64,000 bases of DNA from NCBI RefSeq assembly GCF_000718555.1, contig NZ_JOAN01000011.1:234470-298469 (forward strand). Direction: 5' to 3'. The translations under genes were made by a program, and so were the position numbers. This stretch comes from Micromonospora chokoriensis. GTDB lineage: Bacteria > Actinomycetota > Actinomycetes > Mycobacteriales > Micromonosporaceae. Below the pieces are notes generated by a model that was not told the DNA's origin, ran no database searches, and was given only the letters and a program-made list of their open reading frames with translations. Below, one piece after another: positions 25,026 to 33,140 of this stretch (its first letter is position 1; every line of letters begins with the position of its first letter).

Positions 25026-26108
25026 TCAGGGCTGGGTTTTCAGGAGGTAGTCGTCGGCTTCGGGGCTCCAGCGCAGGTCTAGCACGCCGGCGGTGGCGGC
25101 GGCCTTGCAGAACTGGAGGAAGCTGCGGTAGCCGAGCTTCTTCTCGCTGAAGTCGGGGCGGGCCCGGCGTACCTGGTTCTTCAACCCGGACAACGCCACC
25201 GGGTTGCCGCCGCTGCCCAGGTCCGCCACGACGCCTCGGAGCAGGCCGAACGCCACCTCACGGTCGCCGTGTTCGGGCAGCGAGACCTCGGGGTCACCCT
25301 TCGCCGGACCCTCGGCCAGCTCGATCACGTTGCGCTCGGCGAGGTGGCGCAGCAGTTCGCCGAACGTGCGGAAGCCGTAGTCGGACTCGCTGAACGTCGG
25401 GTCCTTGCGCAGCAGGGTGCGCTTGAGCCGGGAGGCGGTGACGTCACCGTTGGCGCTGCCCTGCAACCCGGCGACCGACTGGGCGACCAGCACGGCGAGG
25501 GCGTCCACGTCCCGTTCGGGTTCGTCACCCTCCGGGCGACGGTCCACCTCCCGCTCCGGCTCGGCTGGGCGCTGCTCCGCGCCGGTCTGCCGGGTGGCGG
25601 GACGAGCACGCCGACCCCGGGCCGGCGGGATGTCCACGCCCTCCAGCCGGTCGTAGTAGAGGAACTCGTCGCACGCCGGGGGGAGCAACCCCGACGTGGA
25701 CCCCTCGACCCCGACGCCGATCACCCGCTTGTTCAGCTCGCGCAGCTTGTGCACCAGCGGGGTGAAGTCGCTGTCCCCACTACAGATCACGAACGTGGAG
25801 ATGTAGTCGCGCTCGAACGCCAACTCGATCGCGTCGACGGCCATCTTGATGTCCGCGGCGTTCTTCCGGGATGCCCCCATCCGCTGCGGGATCTCGATCA
25901 GCTCGACGTGGGACCGGGTGAGCATCCGGCGGTCCTCGTCGAAGAAGGACCAGTCGGCGTACGCCCGGCGGACCACCACCCGGCCTCGTTCGGCCAGCGC
26001 GTCGGCGATGGGCCGGAAGTCGAAGGCCGCGCCACCGCGATGGTCGCGCGCGCCCAACGCCAGGTTTTCGTAGTCGAGGAACAGGGCGATCCGGTCTTCT
26101 TGATCCAC
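25026..26108 (-). CDS. NYN-domain (PIN-like) nuclease with two OST-HTH/LOTUS-type domains
   Basis: A 360-residue protein. Residues 1-150 form an NYN nuclease domain: FLDYEN with Asp12, NAADIKMAVDAIEL with a second Asp, and VICSGDSDFTPLVHKLRE with the third acidic cluster; these are the metal-binding acids of the PIN-like fold. After an Arg/Pro/Glu-rich linker, two similar winged-helix modules follow, each with a KxxPxFSExxxGxRxFxxxL pattern (around residues 240-275 and 315-345), as in OST-HTH/LOTUS RNA-binding domains. Likely an RNA-directed nuclease in the cytoplasm. GTG start, seven bases after TAGGCT, so probably leaderless. Confidence 0.88.
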   Translation of the reverse strand: MDQEDRIALFLDYENLALGARDHRGGAAFDFRPIADALAERGRVVVRRAYADWSFFDEDRRMLTRSHVELIEIPQRMGASRKNAADIKMAVDAIELAFERDYISTFVICSGDSDFTPLVHKLRELNKRVIGVGVEGSTSGLLPPACDEFLYYDRLEGVDIPPARGRRARPATRQTGAEQRPAEPEREVDRRPEGDEPERDVDALAVLVAQSVAGLQGSANGDVTASRLKRTLLRKDPTFSESDYGFRTFGELLRHLAERNVIELAEGPAKGDPEVSLPEHGDREVAFGLLRGVVADLGSGGNPVALSGLKNQVRRARPDFSEKKLGYRSFLQFCKAAATAGVLDLRWSPEADDYLLKTQP

Positions 26109-26115
26109 GCGGATC

Positions 26116-26121
26116 AGCCTA
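26116..26121 (-). promoter_or_regulatory. -10 box of a leaderless promoter for the NYN gene
   Basis: On the minus strand TAGGCT (26121-26116) is followed by GATCCGC and the GTG start. Confidence 0.5.
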
Positions 26122-26327
26122 CGCCGGGCATGAGCTGGTCGGGGCGGACGACGCGCGACACCTCAACTCGACGACCGTCCATTTCTTGCGGCCTGATAGT
26201 CGTTTATTTTCGTTGTTCGATAGGCGTCTTGCAGCGCCATGCCCGGTGCTGCATCATGACGATCAATGTCGGGCGTCGGGGGAGCGCCGGACGGACCTCC
26301 ACCACCACCCACCCAGGAGGGTCACCG

Positions 26328-28364
26328 ATGTTTCGCAGCCTCATGCCGGCGCGGGGACGCCCCGGCCGGCCCAGCGGCACCGCCGCCGCGCTCGCGGCCG
26401 GGCTAGCCGTGCTCGTCGCCGGGCCCACCATGGCCGCCGCCAGTCCACCCGTGTCCGCTGGCGCGCAGCCGGTGGTCACCCGGGCCGCCCTCGATCCGGC
26501 GCTGGTCGCCGGACGCGGCGCAGACGTCGACTTCCTCGAGCAGGAGGCGGAGAACGCCCGCACCAACGGCGAGATCATCGGGCCCGACCGGAGCGCCTAC
26601 ACGCTGCCCGCCGAGGCCTCCGGCCGCCGGGCGGTCCGGCTCACCCCCGGGGAGTACGTAGAGTTCGTCCTGCCCAGCGCGGCGAACGGGATCACCGTGC
26701 GGTACAGCATCCCGGACGCCCCACAGGGTGGTGGGATCACCGCACCGCTGCGGGTCGCGGTCAACGGCAAGCACGTGCGCACCATGACGCTCACGTCGCA
26801 GTACTCGTGGCTCTACAACCAGTATCCGTTCACAAACGACCCGCAGGCCGGGCTGCTGCACCCGGACTGGTGGATCACCGAGTGCCAGTGCGTGCCGTCG
26901 GCCACCACGCCGTACCCGAGCATCAACAAGCCGTTCCGGCCCACCCACTTCTACGACGAGCAGCGGCTGCTGCTCGGGCGTACCTACCGGGCCGGTGACA
27001 AGATCCGGCTCACCGCGCCGCCCGGTAGCGCTGCCGCCTGGACCGTCATCGACCTGCTCGACTCCGAGTTGGTCGCGCCGCCGCACGTCCGGCTGCTCGC
27101 GGCGAACGTGCTCGCCTTCGGCGCCGACCCCACCGGCCGACGAGACTCCGCAGACGCGCTGGACCGGGCCATCGCCTTCGCCCGGCGCACCCACCTCAAG
27201 GTGTACGTCCCGCCGGGCACCTACCAGGTCAACCGACACATCATCGTCGACGACGTGACCATCGAGGGCGCCGGCAACTGGTACACGATCATCAAGGGCC
27301 GTGAGGTCGCCCTGCCGACCCCCGCCCCGGACGGCTCGGTGCACACCGGAGTCGGGTTCTACGGGCGGGACGCCGCCGACGGCGGCAGCCGTAACGTGCA
27401 CCTCTCCGGCTTCGCCATCGAGGGTGACGTGCGGGAGCGCATCGACACCGACCAGGTCAACGGGGTCGGCGGGGCGATGAGCGACTCCACCATCGACGGG
27501 CTCTACCTGCACCACACCAAGGCGGGCCTGTGGTTCGACGGGCCGATGCGCAACGTCCGCGTCACCAACAACATCATCGTCGACCAGATCGCCGACGCGC
27601 TCAACTTCCACACCGGCGTGACCGACTCCCTGGTGGCGCACAACTTCGTCCGCAACACCGGCGACGACGGCCTGGCCATGTGGTCGGAGAAGACGGCAAA
27701 CGCGCGGAACACGTTCGACCACAACACCGTGCAGTCACCAACTCTGGCCAACGGCATCGCCATCTACGGCGGCACCGACACCACCGTCTCGCACAACCTC
27801 GTCGCCGATCCGGTACGCGAGGGCAGCGGTCTGCACGCCGGGGCCCGCTTCGGCGCGGAGCCGTTCACCGGGCACCTGCGGTTCACCAACAACACCACCG
27901 CCCGCGCCGGCACCTACGAGCTGAATTGGAACATCGGGCTGGGCGCGATCTGGGTCTTCGCCCTGGACCGGAGCATCGAGACGCCCATCGAGGTGACCGG
28001 CGACGCGTACCTGGACAACACGTACAACGCGATCATGCTGGTCAGCGACTGGCCGGTGAAGGATCTCTACTCGATCGACAACGTGCGCTTCCGGGACGTC
28101 CGGGTCGACGGCACCGGCACCTCGGTCGTCAGCGCCCGCGCGGAGGGGTCCGCCTCGTTCGCCAACGTGGACGCCCGCAACGTTGGCGCGGTCGGCGTCA
28201 ACAACTGCGGATCGTTCCACTTCAGCCCGGCCGGTTCTGAGTTCACCCTGACCGACCTCGGCGGTAACGACGGCGGGTGGCTCGCGCCGTGGCTGCTGCC
28301 CAACACCATCACCTGCGACGACCGGCCAGCCGTGTCGCCGCCCCCTCCTCCGGCGCAGTGGTGA
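26328..28364 (+). CDS. secreted alpha-1,3-glucanase / mycodextranase-like protein (GH87-like beta-helix)
   Basis: A 678-residue secreted protein: a signal peptide ends near residue 37 (LAVLVAGPTMAAASP), then a beta-sandwich (YTLPAEASGRRAVRLTPGEY) and a right-handed parallel beta-helix start (FGADPTGRRDSADALDRAIA). Asp423 (in IADALNFHTG) and the pair Asp446/Asp447 (in NTGDDGLAMW) keep the 23 and 24 residue spacing reported for catalytic acids of the GH87 alpha-1,3-glucanase (Asp1045, 1068, 1069 in the Paenibacillus enzyme, from memory). Expected to cleave fungal cell-wall or dental-type alpha-1,3-glucan outside the cell. AGGAGGG precedes the ATG. Confidence 0.78.
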   Translation: MFRSLMPARGRPGRPSGTAAALAAGLAVLVAGPTMAAASPPVSAGAQPVVTRAALDPALVAGRGADVDFLEQEAENARTNGEIIGPDRSAYTLPAEASGRRAVRLTPGEYVEFVLPSAANGITVRYSIPDAPQGGGITAPLRVAVNGKHVRTMTLTSQYSWLYNQYPFTNDPQAGLLHPDWWITECQCVPSATTPYPSINKPFRPTHFYDEQRLLLGRTYRAGDKIRLTAPPGSAAAWTVIDLLDSELVAPPHVRLLAANVLAFGADPTGRRDSADALDRAIAFARRTHLKVYVPPGTYQVNRHIIVDDVTIEGAGNWYTIIKGREVALPTPAPDGSVHTGVGFYGRDAADGGSRNVHLSGFAIEGDVRERIDTDQVNGVGGAMSDSTIDGLYLHHTKAGLWFDGPMRNVRVTNNIIVDQIADALNFHTGVTDSLVAHNFVRNTGDDGLAMWSEKTANARNTFDHNTVQSPTLANGIAIYGGTDTTVSHNLVADPVREGSGLHAGARFGAEPFTGHLRFTNNTTARAGTYELNWNIGLGAIWVFALDRSIETPIEVTGDAYLDNTYNAIMLVSDWPVKDLYSIDNVRFRDVRVDGTGTSVVSARAEGSASFANVDARNVGAVGVNNCGSFHFSPAGSEFTLTDLGGNDGGWLAPWLLPNTITCDDRPAVSPPPPPAQW

Positions 28365-28366
28365 AC

Positions 28367-28401
28367 GCGGTGGGCGGCCCGATGCTCGGGCCGCCCACCG
28401 C
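28367..28401. terminator. bidirectional hairpin terminator, 16-bp perfect stem
   Basis: Arms 28367-28382 and 28386-28401 (GCGGTGGGCGGCCCGA and its complement) with loop TGC. It sits between the convergent glucanase and maltokinase-cap genes, immediately after the glucanase stop codon. Confidence 0.85.
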
Positions 28402-28410
28402 ACCCACAGA

Positions 28411-29046
28411 TCAGCGCGTCCTGGCGTACGCCAGCGGCACGGTCGTCGACTGACCGTCCCAGCTGCCGCTGAGCATGGCCCCGGCTGACCCGGTCGCCCC
28501 GGTGCCCGGCCGGCGCACGACGACCAGCTCGACGGTGTCGGTGGCGATGAGCGTGCGGTCCTCGTCGACCACCCGTCGCAACGCGCCAACGGCCGGCTGC
28601 TGGGCGTCGGTGGCGCCGTCGACGACGACCGTCACCGTCGGCTCACGCACCTCGCGCCGGCCATCGACCTCGACGTACTGCTCCGCCTGGCCGGCGCCGC
28701 TGAGGATCGCGTGGGCGAGCGCGGCGGCGTACACCGGGTCGGCGCAGCCGTCGTACACCCAGCGCCGGCCGAGCACCGAGTGCTCGGTGGTGCCGACCAA
28801 CCAGGAGTCCGCACCGTCGAAAGGCGCGGCGCGGTAGGTGAGCGGAACATGGTGGACCGGCCCGTCGGCGACGCCGACCAGCATCGTCTCGATGCCGACC
28901 TCGCCGGCCGGGTCGTCGAAGCGGTAGGCGCCTCGGCTCATCACCTCGACGCCGGTCGGCCCGGCGAACCAGGGTCGGCCGGGCAGCCAGGTCGCCAGCA
29001 GGTCGAGCTTCGTGGGGCGCAGGGTCGCCTTGTGCAGCAGTGCCAT
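28411..29046 (-). CDS. maltokinase N-terminal cap-like domain protein
   Basis: A 211-residue protein beginning MALLHKATLRPTKLDLLATW with GAYRFDDPAGEVGIETMLV, HVPLTYR and GTTEHSVLGRRWVYDGCADP. This matches, from memory, the N-terminal cap domain of actinobacterial maltokinases and stand-alone cap-like proteins in the same phylum. The kinase catalytic domain is absent, so it cannot phosphorylate maltose itself; its role is unknown, possibly in glycogen/trehalose metabolism. TAGGCT lies exactly six bases before the ATG, pointing to a leaderless mRNA. Confidence 0.75.
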   Translation of the reverse strand: MALLHKATLRPTKLDLLATWLPGRPWFAGPTGVEVMSRGAYRFDDPAGEVGIETMLVGVADGPVHHVPLTYRAAPFDGADSWLVGTTEHSVLGRRWVYDGCADPVYAAALAHAILSGAGQAEQYVEVDGRREVREPTVTVVVDGATDAQQPAVGALRRVVDEDRTLIATDTVELVVVRRPGTGATGSAGAMLSGSWDGQSTTVPLAYARTR

Positions 29047-29052
29047 GCCGGC

Positions 29053-29058
29053 AGCCTA
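29053..29058 (-). promoter_or_regulatory. -10 box of a leaderless promoter for the maltokinase-cap gene
   Basis: On the minus strand TAGGCT (29058-29053) is followed by GCCGGC and the ATG at 29046. It lies in the 13-bp gap after the upstream gene. Confidence 0.5.
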
Positions 29059-29059
29059 G

Positions 29060-30163
29060 TCAGAGGCCCGCGCAGGGGTTTCCCTCGAACGTACAGCTCT
29101 CCGGCTCCCGAGCCTTCGGCCGGCTGTCGCGGACGTCGAAGCTGATCCGCTGGGACCCCCGGGCCACCACGGAGATCCCGAAGAAGGTGATCGTCCGCCC
29201 GTTCTGTCGCCAGTTCGCCCCGTCGACGTCATCGACCGTGGTGCCCTCGGCGAGGGTGATCACCACGGACCGATCCGCTATCGGTGCGCCGCTCGGGTTG
29301 TCGACCACGATCTCCCCGGTGTAGCCGAAAAGTCGAGTGGATTCGGTCTCGTAGCGAGCGACTGTGCCAGCTGACGCCGAGGGTGGCGCCGCCGACGTCG
29401 GGGTGGGCGTGGGCTTCAACGACGGGGTACGACTCGGGCGGGTGGTCGCCGAGGCGGTGGTGGTCCGCGAGGGACGCGCCGAGGTGGTCGCGGTGGGCAC
29501 GACCGTGGCCTTGCCGACCGTCGCGGTCGGAGACTCGCCAGCCGTCGTCGGTATCAGCGCGGCGGACGTCGGCGTCGACTCGTCGGGCGGCAACGTTACC
29601 CATGCCGCCGTCCCCGCCACCAGCACGGCCCCGGCCACCACGGCGATCAGTGTGCGACGCCGACGGGGGTTGCGGCCGGCCCTGCCACGAAGGCCGATCA
29701 ACGGCAGCTCCGCGGTCAACCCACCGTCGCCGCGCCGCAGGTCGACCTGCTGGAAGGCGAGCCAGTCGAGGATGGCCGGCAGCCGCACGGTAAGCGCCTG
29801 CCGAAGCTGCTGCTCGCGTGGCCCGTGCTGCTCGGCGGACCACGCGCCGTGCGTGCTGACCTCCCGTAGCTCCAGCCGGCAACCCTGGTTCGTGGCCGTG
29901 ACCGTGCAGGTCAGCTCGCTGAGCCGGCCGGCCTGGTCGCAGGCCAGCACGAGGAGTTCCGGCTCCTCGCGCTCGGTCACCTCGACCTCGACGTTGGCCT
30001 CGAAGCCGGGCAGGCCGGCCGTGCGCAGCACCATCCGGTCCGGTACGCCCTCGACCGTCTCGGCCTCGGCGAACCACCGGCCGAGCAACTCCCGATCGGT
30101 CAGCGCGAGCCAGACCCGGCCGGGTGGGTGGGACAGGTCGACCTGGGCACCGATCTCGATCAC
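29060..30163 (-). CDS. START-like (SRPBCC/AHSA1) protein with transmembrane segment and CBM2-like C-terminal domain
   Basis: A 367-residue fusion. Residues 1-140 are an SRPBCC/AHSA1-type domain (VDLSHPPGRVWLALTDRELL, GRWFAEAE). A basic stretch (RNPRRRR, 164-170) leads to one membrane helix at ~171-190, then a Thr/Ser/Pro-rich linker of about 80 residues, then a beta-sandwich of about 95 residues (LFGYTGEIVVDNPSGAPIAD, NWRQNGRTITFF, ISFDVRDS) resembling carbohydrate-binding module 2. The positive-inside rule puts the START-like domain in the cytoplasm and the CBM2-like domain outside. This could be a surface sensor or anchor. Leaderless: TAGAGT, six bases, then GTG. Confidence 0.72.
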   Translation of the reverse strand: MIEIGAQVDLSHPPGRVWLALTDRELLGRWFAEAETVEGVPDRMVLRTAGLPGFEANVEVEVTEREEPELLVLACDQAGRLSELTCTVTATNQGCRLELREVSTHGAWSAEQHGPREQQLRQALTVRLPAILDWLAFQQVDLRRGDGGLTAELPLIGLRGRAGRNPRRRRTLIAVVAGAVLVAGTAAWVTLPPDESTPTSAALIPTTAGESPTATVGKATVVPTATTSARPSRTTTASATTRPSRTPSLKPTPTPTSAAPPSASAGTVARYETESTRLFGYTGEIVVDNPSGAPIADRSVVITLAEGTTVDDVDGANWRQNGRTITFFGISVVARGSQRISFDVRDSRPKAREPESCTFEGNPCAGL

Positions 30164-30169
30164 GGCGAG

Positions 30170-30175
30170 ACTCTA
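30170..30175 (-). promoter_or_regulatory. -10 box of a leaderless promoter for the START-like/CBM2-like gene
   Basis: On the minus strand TAGAGT (30175-30170) is followed by CTCGCC and the GTG start. Confidence 0.5.
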
Positions 30176-30231
30176 ACGGGTTGCCCGAGCGGTCTGTCCC
30201 GCCCGCCCTGGCCGGTTGTCGGTGCCCCTGG

Positions 30232-31281
30232 TCAGCCCCAGCGTCGCGACCGATCGGCCACTGTGGACAGCGCGGCCCGGGCGTCGGCGCTCACCTCGGC
30301 GACCACCTCCGCCGCCGGCAGCTCCCGGGCCAGCGGATGCGCCTGCCCGGCCCACAGGTTGGCGACCGATGCGTCCCCGTCGCTGCGGGCAGCAGCGAGC
30401 AGCGGACGCGTCAGGTGCAACACCTGGGGGTAACCGCGCGGTGCCACCGCGTCGTGCTGGCGCAGGAAGTCGTTGGCCACGCCACGAGCCCGCTTGCCGG
30501 TGAACGACCGGGTCAACGCGGTCGGCGCGGCACCGGCCACCGCCGCCCGGTGCATCGGCGAGCTACCCGCCTCCGGGCAGCGCAGGAAAGCCGTGCCGAG
30601 CTGCGCGGCGGCGGCGCCGGCGGCCAGCACGGCGGCCACCGCGGGGCCGTCGACGAGGCCACCCGCGGCCACCAGTGGGCGATCGCAGCGAGCGGCGGCG
30701 AGCCGGAGCAGCGGCAGCAGCGCGTAGTCGTCATCGTCCGGCAGACCGCCACGATGCCCACCGGCCTCGGTGCCCTGCACCACCACCGCGTCCACGCCCA
30801 GGTCGGCGGCGGCGGTCGCGGCGTCCGGGCGGGTGACCGTGGCCCACACCTCGGTGCCCCGCTCGCGCAGGGCGGCCACTGCCGCCCGGTCGGGCAGCCC
30901 GAACACGAAGGACACGACCGGGACCGGGTCCGCGAGAAGCACGGCCAACTTCTCCGGGTACGCGTCGTCGCCGCCCACCGGCTCGCCCAGGCGCACCCCG
31001 CGCCGCGCGGCCTGCGGGGCGAGCAGCTCGGCGTACGCCTGGATGGCGGCCTCGTCGACGCCGCCAGAGTCGGGCAGGAAGAGGTTGACGCCGAACGGCC
31101 GATCGGTGCGCGCGCGGACCTCGGCGACGTCGGCGACCAGCCGGCCGGTGTCGATCATCCCGGCGGCGAGGAAGCCCAGCCCTCCGGCTGCGGATACGGC
31201 CGCCACGAGCGCTGGCGTGGACGGCCCGCCAGCCATCGGGGCGGCGATGATCGGGTGGCGCAACGTGGACAGGACGGACAT
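30232..31281 (-). CDS. nitronate monooxygenase (2-nitropropane dioxygenase-like)
   Basis: A 349-residue FMN-dependent TIM-barrel enzyme. Motifs: HPIIAAPMAGGPSTPALVAA at the N-terminus, AVSAAGGLGFLAAG, VVVQGTEAGGHRG (catalytic histidine and phosphate-binding region, about residue 175), and LVAAGGLVDGPAVAAVLAAG. These define nitronate monooxygenases, which oxidise toxic alkyl nitronates. ATG 31281 follows GGATGGGAGG closely; the longer frame upstream is low-complexity and has no site. Neighbours on the same strand give no metabolic context. Confidence 0.87.
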   Translation of the reverse strand: MSVLSTLRHPIIAAPMAGGPSTPALVAAVSAAGGLGFLAAGMIDTGRLVADVAEVRARTDRPFGVNLFLPDSGGVDEAAIQAYAELLAPQAARRGVRLGEPVGGDDAYPEKLAVLLADPVPVVSFVFGLPDRAAVAALRERGTEVWATVTRPDAATAAADLGVDAVVVQGTEAGGHRGGLPDDDDYALLPLLRLAAARCDRPLVAAGGLVDGPAVAAVLAAGAAAAQLGTAFLRCPEAGSSPMHRAAVAGAAPTALTRSFTGKRARGVANDFLRQHDAVAPRGYPQVLHLTRPLLAAARSDGDASVANLWAGQAHPLARELPAAEVVAEVSADARAALSTVADRSRRWG

Positions 31282-31312
31282 CCTCCCATCCTGCCGCACG
31301 GCCCAGTCCCGC

Positions 31313-32425
31313 TCACCGACGCGCGGTGTACCTCCACCGCAGCACACCGGCCAGCCCGAGCAGGACCAGCAGCGTCCCGGCGCCCACCGCCAGTAGCCAG
31401 GTCCGTCCATCCCCGCCGCCGGCCTCAGCGGCGGCCGGCCGGACCGCCGTGGGCGCCACCGGGGCAACGGACTCCGTCGGAGGTGTGGCGGTGGCCGCGC
31501 TGGCCGTGGCGGGGTAGCGCAGGATCGTCGGGCGGGTGGCCGGTTGACCGGCGGATTCGGAGACGGTGAGCAACGACCCGCCGTCGCGGCTGTAGGTGAT
31601 CGACTCGCCCTGGGGCTCGTCCGGCAGCGGGGTGATCCGGGGGGTGCCGGCGGTCAACGCGCGGACCACATCGCCGTCGGGCACGTCGTACTCGAAGGCG
31701 TCGGCGTAGCTGCGCAGCACCACCCGCCGGCCGTCCGGCGCGCTCGCCGCACCGGTGATCACCGCACGCCCCAGGAACGAGAACGGGTTGCTGGTCGTGG
31801 TCGTCGGCAGGGTCACCTGGCCGAGCGCGGCCAGTGGCGTCTGGGCGTCCGGCCGCAGCGCGGTGGTCGGCGCGTAGAGGAAGACGGCGCCACTGCCGCC
31901 CTTGGTGATGATCAGCGGCCGCCCGGACGCGTCGAGCAGCAGCGCCTCCGCGTCGTGCGGACGGTCCGGGTAGGTCATCCGGTGCAGCACCGGCTGCTTC
32001 GCCCCCGGCGCGAGCCGCCACACCCCGACCGTCGGCCGGGAGCGGTCGTTGTCGCCGATGTCGGCGACCCAGATGGTGCCGTCCCGGCCGATGGCCAGGT
32101 CCTCGGTGTCGCGGGGCTGGGACGGGAAGGAGACCGTCCGGACCACCGCGCAGCGCTGGTCGAGGAAGAAGATCCGGCGGCGGGCCTCGTCGTCGGCCCC
32201 GTCGTTGATCACCACGTACCCGTCGTCGGTGGCGACCATCCCGGAGATCTCGCGGAGCCGGTCGTCGCGTACCTGGCAGACAGGTGTCCCGGCCGACGCC
32301 GCACCCGCCACCGCGGCGGCCGGCGTCAGCACGACGGCCGGCGGTACCGCGCCAGCGAGCAGCGCGGTCAGCGCCGCCCCCGCACGAGCGCGCCGCCCCC
32401 AGGTCAACCGTCCACGTACCCGCAT
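31313..32425 (-). CDS. secreted/anchored beta-propeller-like protein with C-terminal membrane helix
   Basis: A 370-residue protein with a signal peptide (LTALLAGAVPPAVVLTPAAA), a mature region with propeller-like strands (ISGMVATDDGYVVINDGADD, DTEDLAIGRDGTIWVADIGD, EAL LLDASGRPLIITKGG-type turns), a Pro/Ala/Thr linker and a C-terminal helix WLLAVGAGTLLVLLGLAGVL followed by RWRYTARR, a stop-transfer anchor. DGTIWVADIGDN is typical of NHL/SMP-30-like blades. The ATG has GAGGAGGG upstream. Function unknown; extracellular, wall-facing domain. It is divergent from the SWIM-VWA-MoxR operon, 208 bp away. Confidence 0.75.
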   Translation of the reverse strand: MRVRGRLTWGRRARAGAALTALLAGAVPPAVVLTPAAAVAGAASAGTPVCQVRDDRLREISGMVATDDGYVVINDGADDEARRRIFFLDQRCAVVRTVSFPSQPRDTEDLAIGRDGTIWVADIGDNDRSRPTVGVWRLAPGAKQPVLHRMTYPDRPHDAEALLLDASGRPLIITKGGSGAVFLYAPTTALRPDAQTPLAALGQVTLPTTTTSNPFSFLGRAVITGAASAPDGRRVVLRSYADAFEYDVPDGDVVRALTAGTPRITPLPDEPQGESITYSRDGGSLLTVSESAGQPATRPTILRYPATASAATATPPTESVAPVAPTAVRPAAAEAGGGDGRTWLLAVGAGTLLVLLGLAGVLRWRYTARR

Positions 32426-32633
32426 CGCCCACCCTCCTCGTCGCGGCCGTGACCGGCCACCCGCCCATCCTGGTCGATCCCGGCTACCGGTGGCGGTCAT
32501 CGGGGTGACGCGCCGGGACGCACCGCCCCCGGATCTGTCGTACCCGTGGTCCATGATCGTGTCGTCGCAGCGGTGCCGGCAGGGGCCGACGTGCGCATCA
32601 CCCTGGGCATTTTCGATGGTGGGAGGGCGTGAC

Positions 32634-33140
32634 GTGACGGAGGCCGACGGAGCCGGATGGCGACGGCGCAGCGTGCTGGCGGTGGTGCCGCCCGCCCGGC
32701 CCCGCAAGCTGACCAAGGTGCCCTTTGTCGAGCTGGCCGACGGGCGGTTGCAGGGCGTTGTCTCCAGTGGGTCGGACGTCGAGCGGGTCTACGTCTCGTC
32801 GGTCGCCGCCGGCACCCACGCCTACCAGTGCAGCACCAACAACAACCGGCCCTGCGGTGGTCTGCGCAGCGACCCGTGCAAGCACCTGCAAGCGCTCGTC
32901 GACGAGGCCCTGCTGCAGTACGGCGTCGACCGGGTCGCCCGTTACCTTCGGGTCGACGTCGGCGACGGAGTGTCCGGTGGCACCGAGCTGCTGGCCCGGC
33001 TGAACGGCCAGCCCGAGCCGGCCTCAGCGGCGGTGGTGTTCAGCCGCTTCCTACGTCACCTGTCCTACCTGGAGCTTGCGGGCAGCACGGTCACACTGCC
33101 CGAGCTGCACTGGTTCCCGGCGACCGGGGCGGGCCGCTAA
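32634..33140 (+). CDS. SWIM zinc-finger protein, first gene of the MoxR-VWA-DUF5682 operon
   Basis: A 168-residue protein with a SWIM-like zinc site: YVSSVAAGTHAYQCSTNNNR, then PCGGLRSDPCKHLQALVDEA, giving Cys66, Cys74, Cys82 and His84 (C-x-C...C-x-H class with wider spacing than usual). SWIM domains bind DNA or protein. GTG 32634 was set by GGGAGGG six bases upstream. Its stop overlaps the next ATG (TAATG). In the E. coli yeh cluster the SWIM protein is YehQ, a larger protein; here the SWIM part is separate and the next gene may be the remainder. Confidence 0.75.
   Translation: MTEADGAGWRRRSVLAVVPPARPRKLTKVPFVELADGRLQGVVSSGSDVERVYVSSVAAGTHAYQCSTNNNRPCGGLRSDPCKHLQALVDEALLQYGVDRVARYLRVDVGDGVSGGTELLARLNGQPEPASAAVVFSRFLRHLSYLELAGSTVTLPELHWFPATGAGR

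Noticed and set aside
24426..25082. 218-codon plus-strand frame over the small genes and palindrome
   Set aside because: It runs through the inverted repeat and structured non-coding DNA, has no ribosome site and shows shadow-type composition; the minus-strand 73-residue gene is preferred.
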